DNA of 64,000 bases from Azolla caroliniana. Its lineage: Eukaryota; Polypodiophyta. Both the position numbers and the translations under genes were made by a program. The stretch lies in the NCBI GenBank assembly GCA_043228905.1, contig JBHGNT010000006.1, forward strand, positions 9,238,001 to 9,302,000. Direction: 5' to 3'. The notes beneath the pieces were generated by a model. It saw only the letters and a program-made list of their open reading frames with translations, made no database searches and had not been told where the DNA came from. Numbering within the stretch: the stretch's first letter is position 1; the number at the start of each line of letters is the position of its first letter. This document shows positions 46,091 to 57,076 of this stretch, piece by piece.

Positions 46091-47099
46091 TCGTACCTAC
46101 TTCGTGACTTATTATTGTTTGATAGTATGTCGGATATTCTATCTCAAGTTCATAACATGTAAATGGTTGAGTGTAGGGTTTCTTCTAGCACAAAGCACGA
46201 GAGGAGAAGGTAATCCTCGACTTGTTAATGTGCACCATAAAAATAAACGCCAAGAGGGTAGGTAGATGTTCAGAGTCTTGTGTGTCTAGTAGCCCACCCC
46301 CCACACATGATATGTTTATGTATAATAACATCAATGTGCATACCTCATATTGAATCGAGGCCATGGCTAGTAATTAGTCGTGAGTCCAACAACAGTATGG
46401 GATTCCTTGATCGTCACACGTAGTAGAATGCACAAGTTTTTTAGTTTGGTGATTCTCATTTCCCATCCACATGTTACATGACCCATCATCATTGGTTTGG
46501 TTGTATTCCCGACCATATGCGTGCTCGTTTTTGTGAGATAACATGGTATGAAGAGTTATCTATCTACACGGGTCCTTTTTTATAATGTGGTACTGGTATC
46601 CCTATTTTGTCCCAAATGGGACACAATCCCAAAACTGATTGGAACTCACAAGGGGATCCAATCTTCGTGGTATGTCCCAAGAAACTACCCAACGACTAAC
46701 CCCAACGACCATCTTTGGCCTTGTATAACGAGGAGTCGTTCCTCATTTATTGTCATTATTGATTTCCCAATTCACTTTGCATTGCTAAAGGAGTGTGGAG
46801 CGCTCTCTCTTTCTCTTTAGCTATTTTGGGAGTTGTCCCGACTCGTCCCAACTCCAGGTTTTGGTTTTGTCCCATCTTTGGGATAACTATAATGAGTTCT
46901 AACCTTAATATTGGTGCATTTTTGTCCCATGTTGTTTCCATTCCACGTGTTTCTTGTGTGATGTTTTTTTCCCATAAAAGACATCCTTTCATTAGTGTAA
47001 CAATTTACAAGGTTTTCATTCCTATGTGGTCAACATAGAAAACAACCATTTTAGTGGTTAGAAGTGCCAGAAAGGAGTGTCATTCTTGAAGGTCATAGG

Positions 47100-48260
47100 T
47101 GGAGTAGTTGTCCACAAAGTAAGAATTTGATGGGGTTCAACAACTTTATCATCAAAATCTCCAACAATACAATCCCATTGACCCTTCAGAAGTATCAATC
47201 ATGTCCAACCAAATACTTTTTACCCATTTAGTTTGTGAGGCTCTAACTTGATGAAAAACAAGAGAGCACCAAGCCTTCTTTCTAGATGTAATATGTAGTA
47301 GTACAACTCAGTATCTCCCATAATGGTTGGATCTCCTTCCTTATCCCTAAAAATTGCATAGACATTGATGGAAGCGCACAAGCACTTCTAGATTTGGTGT
47401 AAAAACCATGGTCCATTGTTTCAATTTCGTAATGGAAAGTAGATCGGACAGTGACATCCAAACCACCATGCCCCATGTGAATACCAATGGGGAAAAGTAG
47501 TTAGCAAATATTCTAAGGAGGTGTAGGTGTTGCCATACCAATTGAGACTCAATGCAAATCCCATAAGACAATGTTTCTAAGTTTCAGCTTGTAAATGATA
47601 GTGAGCACAACTAGAGGATATGCCCATCTTATGCAAACATGTGTACAAATAACCACTATACATGCAATATTTGTTGTGTATGTTTTCTTGCCCATAGGTT
47701 AACCCATAACTTAGCTAGAAACTTTGGAGCAATATTCAGTTAACTCCAATATTCTATCTAAGAGCACATGTCTTCCCAACTATACATAATATTGGAAAAA
47801 ATTAAAGTTGTTATTAGTAAATGGATATGTCCACTGATAATCAACTAGGTCCCAATCTAATCTAAACAAAGGTTGTTTAGCCAACACCCACCAACTTCCA
47901 ATGTGACCTTATATCATCTACCGATTACCCTTATCTCGTGTCCAATAGCATAAGGATAATTTATTGCCATGTCTTGCGACTGAGACAATTGTTTTGTGTT
48001 ATTCACCTAAAAAAAATAGAAGGTCATATCCTCGAAATACCCATTTACAATCAAGAGTATTTCCAATCTTGAAAAAACACCTACCCATTTATGGTAAGAG
48101 CTATTGGGTGGTATGGTGATGCTACTCATAACTTCCTGAATTCGATGATACATGATTTGTCTTCCATGCATCCTAGCTAGTACTTGTTTTTGCTTTCCCA
48201 AGAGCATGATAAAAAAAACTTGCCAGGTCTTAACCGAGTTAGCAAGATCGTCTGCCATTT
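47100..48260 (-). mobile_element. Decayed LINE remnant
   Basis: Minus-strand frames with stops near 47550-47700 give SCAHYHLQAET and KHCLMGFALSLNWYG, which resemble the zinc-binding segment after plant LINE reverse transcriptases (C-H-ET-HCL pattern). The open frame 48258-48007 (DDLANSVKTWQVFF) may be an upstream part. Borders are uncertain. Confidence 0.4.
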
Positions 48261-48750
48261 CCCCCCCATCCCAACCATTGTCTAGAACCCATCACTAAAC
48301 CATCTGATGTTGTAAACGACGGGTTCTAGACCACCCGTTGTCTGAGATACTCAGCATAATGCATAGGGTTGGGTTTATTGTGGAGCAAACCAGGTAAGGC
48401 TTTGTTTCCATACAGAAAAGCCAATCCTAATAAATTTGTGGTCCCATCCATGGGAGAAAGGGACTCATAAATTTTCCCTAAATATCCAATTGACATCCTT
48501 CGACCAGAGTGGGCCTAAGCGAGGAGAGCATTGCGAACAATACTTTCGATATCTCTTTGCTCTCGAGTAAATCCTCTAATAATCCTCTTCTAGCCCTCAT
48601 CCAAAATACATACAGATTGTGGTGTGCATGTGTCTTATGTGCATTTCACAATACATATTGATATTGTGTGTACAACTCATAAATATGTACATAACTGTAG
48701 AGTTATCAGAAGCTCCTCTGTTCCTCTCTCATCTGAGCCAGCTTTCAAGA

Positions 48751-48751
48751 A

Positions 48752-48790
<39 letters not shown>
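48751..48790 (+). repeat. (CTAT)n microsatellite touching the FKBP start codon
   Basis: About ten CTAT units. The A of the start codon at 48790 is the last base of the final CTAT, so the repeat is the immediate 5' leader. Confidence 0.92.
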
Positions 48791-48791
<1 letters not shown>

Positions 48792-51700
48792 GGCTTCTTC
48801 TCTGTCCTGCGCCTTCCCCGTGCTTCCTTCCTCCTCCGATTGTTATCGCTCGGGTACACTTCCTTCTTCCCCTTTCTGTCTACAAGGAATCGCCCTCAAT
48901 GCTGCTGTGTTTTTTTTTGGAATCCAATGATACTCTGTTCTTATTTTGCTGCATCCTTTCATCTTGATATTTGTTCGCGGTTCTGTCATGTCTTACTAAT
49001 CCACGATGCTTCCGTGTTTTGAGAAATCTAAGATTCTAAAGGTTAATCTCTGACTTTTCCTTCCTTTTTCTTTCTAAAACAAGAGGTCGGTTTCCTATCA
49101 ACAGCTGCTCAGTCTTTTGTTGTATTTTTCTTATTTTTTACTGACTTTGTGGAAGGAATTTGAATGATTTCCTTGATTCCATTAGTAAAACGAAATGGAG
49201 TCTTTGTTTTGCGTCTGGATATTCTTTGATTCTTTCTTTTGATTCCATTTGTAAAAGGAGAACTTGAAGCATTGTAATTTGGTTTCTTTTGGATAAGAAA
49301 TTTGACTATTTGTCTTGTTTTTATATTCTTAAAGAAATTGGAGTAATTTATCTGCTTCCGTTTGTTAAACAAATCCACGTATCTCTTCCGATTCCCTTCT
49401 TACAATAAATTCAAGCAATCCTTTTGATTCCACTTTACAAACGAAATTTGAGCCTTTCATCTGGTTCCATTTTGTGAAAGAAATTTAAATCTTTGAAATA
49501 CTTCTTTCCATGTCCATTTTGATCCGGGTCATCGTTGGAATTTGAGTATTCCTTTTGCTTCCGTTTGTAAAAGTAAATCCAGTCTTAGTTTTGCTTCTAT
49601 TTCTGAAATAAGTTTGAACATTTCTGCACGTTCTTATTGTGTGCATGTATTTATTAGGCATTATTTTATTCTCCAAAAATTCTACAGAAGCATTTACACC
49701 TGTTGAACTCCAAATTAGAGCTTCGTCGTCTTGTGATAATGAAGATAGTAAACAGAAATGCAAATTGACCAGGCGGGAAAATTTTGTGGGATTCGTCGTC
49801 TCAACAGCCATTTCAGGTGGGAACATGTATTATCTTTTCGAATCATGTTGTTTTATGTTGAAATTTCTGCAATGAGGATTCACAGACGCACACTAGAGGA
49901 GAGAGAGGAGAGAGAGCTAGGCCTCGTATTTATAGCCAGACCCAAGCCCCCCAGGCAAGTGCACACTTGGCCTAATGGGTTGTCTCAATCCCGAGGATTA
50001 AAAGTAATCCTCCCCTTCTTTACACTCTCGTTTAACCCTCACACTTTATCCACATGTATAGAATACTACAATACATTCTCACCACGGGATATTATATGGT
50101 CATGCTTGTAACACTACGGTACATTCTTACCACGGGATAGTATATGGTCATGCCCGTAATAGGTAGGTAGTGCCACTCGTCTGCACTCCGCTTTTCTGCT
50201 GGAGAGCGCAATCCTTGGTTGTTTCTCGTTGCTCCACGCTACTGCTCAGCTACCTAGAAATAACATATATCTACTAATATATCTTCTATCTTCGCGGCTT
50301 CCCACCAAGTCAGCATCTGTGTACCCATTCAGCTCAACTGGCGCTAACGTGTCGTACCATACTACAAAGTTCGCTATGGATTTAACATGCTTTAGGATCC
50401 TCTTGATGCAATCCAGATGAGGCGTTTGGTTCTGCATGAAATGACTCACAAGTCCCATTGCATGGCTAAGATTTGGATGGGTGATCGTAGGGTAGATCTA
50501 TCCGCCCCAAGATCTTCCTATACATGGTTGAGTCCTCCAACCTTGATCCACTGTCCAGTTGGATCTTCACACTCTGCTCTAGAGGGGTGGATATCCCTTT
50601 GCAAATCACCACGCCAAAATTCTTCAGCAGCTTCATGAAATATTGATATTGAGAGAGCCACATTCCCTCCACTGAGTGGATGATCTCAGTCCGTGGAAAG
50701 TAATGCAACTCTCCTAGATCCTTCATCGTGAACTTTTTTTCAAGCATGTTCTTCACTTCTTCAATACGCTCCACTGTAGCTCCTCCTGTTATGAGGTCAT
50801 CAACATATATTACCACGAATAGGATGTCTTCTTTGTCCTTACGGACATATAACAAGCAATCGGATGTTGACATTTGAAAACCCCGATCTGCTCCAAGCTT
50901 TTTGTCAGCTTGTTGTACCAAGCTCATGGTGCTTGCTTCAGGCCATAAAGCACCTTCGCAATGTACACAGTAGCTTGGCGTTGCCCTGTTTCTCGCATCC
51001 TGGTGGTTGCTGCATAGAGACTTTTTCCTCTAGTTCCTAGTGAAGGAATACATTCTTCACATCTATCTGTTGTATTTGCCATCCCTTACTTGCCGCTAAG
51101 CTTAGTATTGAGCATATCTTTAGCATTTTTCCAACTAGTGCAAACGTTTCTTTGTAATCTATGCCTTGAATTTGGCCATATCCTTTCACTACTAGGCACA
51201 CTTTGTGCTGGCTTACTGCTCCGTCAGCATAATGCTTGATCTTGAATACCCTCGTGCAGCCTATTGCTTTCGTACCACTTGATAGCAGGACTAGATTCCA
51301 TGTCTGGTTTTGCTGATAGGCGTCCATCTCTTCTTCCATGGCTTCTATCCATTCCACTTTTCCGGTAGTTTCACCAAAGCTAGTGGCTCCATCTTTTCCA
51401 TTACTCTGGCCATATAAGCATAATGCTTGGCTGTGTAACCATTGTATATGTACCTCAATATTGGATGCTTTGTGTGGGTTGATTTTCTGAGTTGTTGGAT
51501 GGCTGGCCATTTCCAATGCTTCTTCACTTCTGGAGTTTGTATGTATGGCATGCACCTCCAAGCCCTCGTCTGAGGAGTAATATAACTCACTCCTGCCTTT
51601 GGTATGACATTTTGGTAGACCTTTGCTTTCTCATTGTCGTAGTGCTTTGTGTATGAGCCGCTCCTCCAAGATCTCCTCTTCAAGCTTTCTGGCAGGCTCC

Positions 51701-54700
51701 TGCTCAGTCCACTCAAATCTTATTGGACATCTTTACCCCCGCTAGCTGGTCTGTTTAGTCGGTCGGCTAGTCAGCCTGCTAGCCGATCTGCTAGTTTTTG
51801 GGTTAGGGCTGTTAGTATCCAATGATCTGCTACCGCTAGCACTATCTTGGTCACGGGCTTCTTCAACCATGTCTATGCTTGGTTCCATGGTGTACGGAGA
51901 GCTCTCCTCATCAAAGACTACATCTCTACTTGGATGCAGCACCTGTAGCTCTTATTCTCCTTTGAATATCTAATGAAGATGCACTTCTCCGCCTTCGCAC
52001 AAGCTTGTTTTGAACTTCTGCTAGAATATGCACATAGGCAACTGATCTGAACACTCTTTGGTGACAAAGTTTGGTTTCCTCTCTTAGAATGTTTCCTCCA
52101 GAGTGGTCTTCTGCTCACCCACTATTCATGATGTACACTGCTGTGATACATCATTGCTCAGATGATGTTGCCGATTGTTTGATTCTTCCACTCCACCACT
52201 CCGTTCTGCTGTGGCGTATACCTACAGGTGTGCTGCTGTTGGGTTCCTTGCTTGTTCATGAAGTTTGAGAATTCGTCAGAAGAACTCTCCTCCATCAGAT
52301 CTAAGGCAGCATATCGGCTTGCCCTCTTGCATCTCAACAAGACCCTTGAAATGCTTGAAGTGTTGAAACACTTCACTCTTCAGCCTCATAAAATAAATCC
52401 ATGTTTGCTTTAAGAAGTCATCTGTGAAGGCGACATAGTATTTCTTCCTTCTTTCGAGAAGGGATGTCTATCTTTCTTGTCTAGTTGACAAGCTTTGCAC
52501 ATCCGCTCAAACCTAATGTGCTTGAACCTCGGGAGCCTGCTCACCACATTCTTTTGCAATGTTGTGCTCAATGTCAATTTGCTGATGTGGCCTACCCATT
52601 TGTGTCACAGGTCTATGTCTGTTGGCAAATTGTTTTGTACGAACATTGTGGTCAACATCTAGAATGAACATCCGTCCTCTTCTTCCTCTTGCCATCAGTT
52701 ACCTTTTTTATATGTGCTGATCTGGCCTAGCTGTTTGTGCCAGAGGTCTATGTCTGTTGGTGAATTGTTTTGTACAAACATTAGGCTCAACATCCTCTAT
52801 GCATCAACATCTAGAACGAACATCTGTCCTTCTCTTCTTCCTCTTGCCATCAGCTTTCTTTTTTGTTCATTAAAGCATCTGTTCGATGTGCTCAATAGGG
52901 TGTGCCGTGTTGTTGCCCATTCTGCGTGGCTGGATCTTTCAATCTTTTCCAGGCGCTCAAACCACTCCTTGTGGCCTGTTATGTGGTTTGATGTGCCTGA
53001 GTCAACGTACCATGTTTGACTTCTGCTCGCCTCGTTATTGTCTGTTGGTGCTAAGTGCATGTTACACCATTTGTGCACTGTCGTGTTTTCTACCCGATGC
53101 TTCTCTACTGTCTCTCCTGCTGCAGCATACAGCATAGTCTGTATGCTGGCAGCTCCCATTCTTTTCATGTGATTGTTGTTTGGTTGGACAATCTGCCTGG
53201 ACATGTCCTTGTTTCCTGCAGTACCAACATCCACTTTGTTTTTCTATACCTCTTTGGTGGCCTCTAGCAGGATGACGTGCTCCGATAGATTCATTCCATT
53301 TTCCATGGGAGCGATCAGCGGCATTGCTTTGGCTTCTCCTTTCATTGTGGTATTGCCCGCTATGGTACCCATCCATGCCTTGTCCTGAGCTTGAATAGAG
53401 CAGTTGCTCATCCTATTCAACGGGTTTCCTGCCCGATTCCTCCATTAGGTTTCGCTCTTTAACAGTAAGCATTGAGACAAGATTGTTAAATGTGGGAGCG
53501 TTTCCCTCGTCAAGATTGCCGACTTGAAGGCCATAGGCCACAAAAGAAGACCTCGCTCGAGCCTCATTATTGACCTTTACATTGATGGATGCTTGCAACT
53601 CACATATGCTCTTGATAGTGAGTGTATAATCGCCATCTGCCATCCGCACTTTCTTGATTGTGCGCAACTCATTCTTCACACTCTGATATGTGTCCAATCA
53701 TGGCGTCTGATATGTTCCGCGATACCTAGTAGAGAACATTCCTTGACCACTGCAACCATTCCTTGAGCTCTTTCTGCTAATCGGCCATTGGATGATACTC
53801 ATCCACCTTGGGCGGACTCTCGAGATCCTCCTCTATGTACGCCCCTTCTCAGGCTTGTGCTCAATGCAGCCTCGTTTTCTTCATGCCGATGCGGTGGTCC
53901 ACTTGCACCTGCATCGCTTGCCACCACAACCCTCTTCTTGCTTGGCTCTTCTTCTCTTCTTCTTAGGCTTGTGCTCAATGCAGCGTCCTTGTTTTCTTCA
54001 CGCCGATGCGGTGGTCCACTTCCACCCGATCACTCGCAGCTGCAACCCTCTTCTCGATCCGTCTTGTCCTGTCCTTGACAGTGATCGAGATCATTAACCT
54101 GGCACTGATACCATGTTAAAATCTCTGCAAGGGGTTTAGGGTTAGCATTAAAGTACACAGACACACGTGTAGAGAGAGAGAGCATGCACAATGAACTATA
54201 ATATGGCTTTACATAGCCTTGAATACAAAAATGTGACTAACCCTAAATACTCTTCACGTGAGGGTTCCTATCTAGGGTGTGTTGACACACATGTCTAGGC
54301 TTATATTTCTAACACTTTAGATACCTTTATATGATCAAGAATAAAAAAGTCCAATCAAATCGCTATCAGTATGTGATCGAGAAGCTCAAAATTACCATTG
54401 AATTGTATGCAACAAATATAGTGTGCATATTTTTCTGGCTGTGCTTGTTCCTTCTTGCGTCTCTAACTTAGATTTCTATGCTTGTGGTGAGAAGATTGTG
54501 AAGGACGCCATGTGCCTGATCATCTACTGAAAATGTAACGATCTGCCACTAACAATCTAAAATTTTATTCATTAGGGTGAAGATTTCCATCACAGATCTC
54601 CACGTATTGTTTCATGCCTAACCAACCTTCTCTTTGAAGGCTATATTCAGGTTAACGGATTATGGCTAGTGTCTTAGTCTATATGTCCAACACATACTGC

Positions 54701-57076
54701 ATGATACAATGAGATACTTCCCATGAAGTACTAGGCTTCATCTATTACATTTGTCTAATGTGGCAATTTCTTTGTGTGCTGAAAACTGGTGTGACAATGC
54801 AGTGCATGTGTTTTTGATGGTACACACAAGATATTTAGAAAAATGTAAAAGAAAAGAATAAGTTAAATATACGAATATCTAATACTAGATATGATGTAGT
54901 TTCTCCATCAGATAGGTATAGATGATGATTAGAGTGTGAGTACACAAATTGGTTCATGGAGTAAGGATATGATTGCATGCAGATATAGATGAATCTGATT
55001 CATCATATTTTATATATAAATTTGTGTTGTTTATTGATAGGATCTTGTTGTTAAGTGGTGGTCTTGCACGTATGTATGAAGACAATCACAATGATCAATG
55101 TTGTAGGATTACTTGTCAAGCAGAAAACTAAATTCTCATTCACTCACTAGATGTATTGGGAAACTTGCCTTACTATTAATATAAAATGTTTCTGATATCC
55201 TAGGGATTCTTACCAAGGATAAAGCTGAAGCTGCATCCACTAGCAGAAGAGCAGTAAGCAAATATGCTGTAAACCTGTTGTGCCCGTCAAGTTTCCCAGG
55301 CTTTTTTTCTTCTAAACTTGGTCCTGTTGGTCTAATTGCTAACAGTTGAGGGGGGAGAAAGTTCCTGAGAGTGAGTACAAGATCCTTCCAACTGGTCTCA
55401 AGTAGGTTCTCATCAATCTGGAAGATATTGAAGTATAGGTCTCATGATGTACATAAAGATCCATGCCTAATTTGTATTATGTTTATGGGGAACTTCCATA
55501 ATTTTGGTTCAAGTCTGCATGTTTACGAAGCATAAGATGTCTGCCATGACTCCAGTGTCTGATATTTGTCATGGTCAAGCATTACAACAACATGGTTGTT
55601 AGTTACAAATAAACTCTCAATCTTTTTGATTAATGTAACCTGGTGTAGCAAACCACTCCTATGTCATGATGAACTCTAATATAACCCATTCATGCAGAAC
55701 CACTGCATGGTTGAAAAATTGAACATAGATCCAAGCTATAGATTACTAGCTAGATTGTTTAAAGAGTAAAGCAAGGATTAGGTCATGCTTCTTTCTCTTT
55801 GCTACATACATATAAATCGAAATAAGACGAACTAGAGATGGCTTATCACATAATGAACGTATTGTTTTATGTTGAAGGTATTATGACCTGAAGGTTGGAG
55901 GCGGTGCTGTTGCATCAAAGGGTTCACGGGTTGCAGTAATTATACTCTTGAACTAAACTGATCTTTGTGTGTATATATATATATATATTCACGTATCTAT
56001 TTCTTAAATAGGTATTAGGAACAGTGTATATGTTGTAATTTATGTTAGGCTGAAACATCTAATATCGATATGTATTCATATCGATATATACGTATCTATT
56101 TCTATCTACCTATTTATTTATATATGGCTATGTTAGGTGTAACTTACGTTAGGCTGAAGCATTTCAAAGTACATGTATTTGTACATATTTTGAACTTATT
56201 TTTGTCAGGTGCATTATGTAGTGAAGTGGAAAGGTGTGACTTTCATGACGAGCCGGCAAGGAGTAGGAGTCACTGGTGGAACAGTAAGTAGAGAGACACA
56301 TTGTGAGAAATATGCTGCATGTAACATAAATTGAAGGATTGTTTTTGACTGATAAATATGCAAATTCCTCACCAAATTGAAGGGATTTTTTATTATTTTT
56401 GTGATATTGGAAATTTTGCAGCCCTATGGGTTTGATGTGGGTGCATCAGATATAGGAATGGTGCTAAAAGGTCTAGATTATGGAGTGGAAGGCATGCGAG
56501 TAGGAGGTCAGGTACAGTAAGGCTATTGATTGAATACAGTTATTATTCATGCATAAATATTTCATTTAGCTCGTATAAGCCATTTATTTTTCTGTACATG
56601 TCCCTGATCAGATGTTCTTATTTGTTTTCATCTCATCTCCCCCTAATCTCCCATTGTCTTAACTTTGTTAATGTGCTCCACTCTGACCTAATTGATTGAA
56701 TTTTCATACGATGATCGTGAAAATGAACTTTTATATTTATGGATGTTTATATTTCTTGTGTATCCCTTTTTATTTCTCATGTCTTCATTGTGACTGATAT
56801 TATCATAAGCAGCGGCTTCTCATTGTACCCCCTGAGCTTGCATATGGACAAAAAGGAATACAAGAAATTCCACCAAATGCAACACTAGAGGTTTGAAAAA
56901 GCCTAGACTTTTCCAGTTTATAGGGCATTATATTGAGCTCTTCTCACCTGTAACTTGAGTTAACATGTCATGTCACACATACTGTCTAGTTTGTCTGTTG
57001 CCAATATAATTGCAATGTCTTTTTTGAGCAGATGGACGTTGAACTGCTAAGCATTAAACAAACTCCATTTGGGTAA
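48790..57076 (+). CDS. FKBP18: FKBP-type prolyl isomerase, FKBP18-like, chloroplast lumen, 9 exons
   Basis: Exons 48790-48853, 49688-49816, 55204-55253, 55346-55401, 55878-55935, 56209-56283, 56422-56511, 56813-56890 and 57032-57076 total 645 bases, or 214 residues, all in phase. The family catalyses cis-trans isomerisation of prolyl bonds. The sequence WKGVTFMTSRQGVGVTGGT, PYGFDVGASDIGMVLKGL, RVGGQRLLIVPPELAYGQKG and DVELLSIKQTPFG matches my memory of plant FKBP18. Residues 1-49 look like a transit peptide. RRENFVGFVVSTAISGI from R50 fits a twin-arginine lumen signal, so thylakoid lumen is likely. Intron 2 (5.4 kb) contains copia element E. The exon 1 donor GGTACAC is weak, and exon 2 may start at 49688 or 49691 (adjacent AGs). 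Confidence 0.9.
49856..50113 (-). repeat. Putative 3' LTR of copia E, diverged
   Basis: Only the first ~70 bases resemble the other LTR. An ACA end near 50113 is proposed. Just here a ~55-bp unit (TACATTCTNACCACGGGATA...ATGGTCATG) is tandemly repeated twice, 50071-50157. It may be a different LTR variant or a rearranged end. Confidence 0.45.
50246..52450 (-). pseudogene. Copia E integrase, reverse transcriptase and RNase H start
   Basis: Integrase is fragmentary (52376-52158, RYTPQQNGVVEWKNQTI, where the usual ER before KN reads EW). Reverse transcriptase is in three blocks: 51561-51037 (WIEAMEEEMDAYQQNQTW, QQIDVKNVFLH), 50927-50466 (VIYVDDLITGG, KDLGELHYF) and 50458-50246 (MGLVSHFM, then NGYTDADLVGSREDRR of RNase H). 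The sequence stops resembling copia before the second acidic residue of RNase H. Confidence 0.83.
52797..53780 (-). pseudogene. Copia E gag and protease
   Basis: Gag fragments read KNELRTIKKVRMADGDYT and NNLVSMLTVKERNL at 53697-53413. The CCHC knuckle CWYCRKQGHVQADC lies near 53180-53225, and the protease box YVDSGTSNHITGHKEWFERL near 52950-53010. Frames change between these pieces. Upstream, on the leader side, a ~114-bp unit is duplicated in tandem at about 53851-54053. Confidence 0.82.
54101..54113 (-). other. Primer binding site of copia E
   Basis: TGGTATCAGTGCC on the minus strand directly follows the LTR end. Confidence 0.85.
54114..54314 (-). repeat. 5' LTR of copia E
   Basis: TGTTAAAATCTC to TTCTAACA on the plus strand, 201 bases with TG...CA ends. 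It directly borders the primer site. Confidence 0.8.

Larger units (their letters stand above)
45414..48750. other. Spacer with SINE- and LINE-like debris
   Basis: It starts with the RPN7 promoter side. An inverted copy of ATTATGAGAATACCCC lies near 45585-45600 and 45624-45640 (arms around TTTGTTTCTTTCCTGG). tRNA-like boxes are found at 45800-46090, and a LINE remnant at about 47100-48260. No intact gene is seen. Confidence 0.55.
49856..54314 (-). mobile_element. Copia element E inside FKBP intron 2, antisense
   Basis: A strongly decayed copia element in opposite orientation to the host gene. The right LTR (54114-54314) and primer site are clear. The left border begins TGTTGAAATTTCTGCA, close to TGTTAAAATCTCTGCA of the right LTR, and both continue into a GAGAGA run, then diverge. 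The flanks read TTTTA (49851-49855) and CTTTA (54315-54319), an aged or imperfect duplication. Gag, protease, integrase, reverse transcriptase and the start of RNase H are readable with many stops, while the rest of RNase H is missing. The host exons on both sides are intact. Confidence 0.85.

Noticed and set aside
53788-54097. Repeated protein frame with SSRRCGGPLPP type repeats
   Set aside because: Shadow of the 114-bp duplication in the leader of element E, on the wrong strand for the element.
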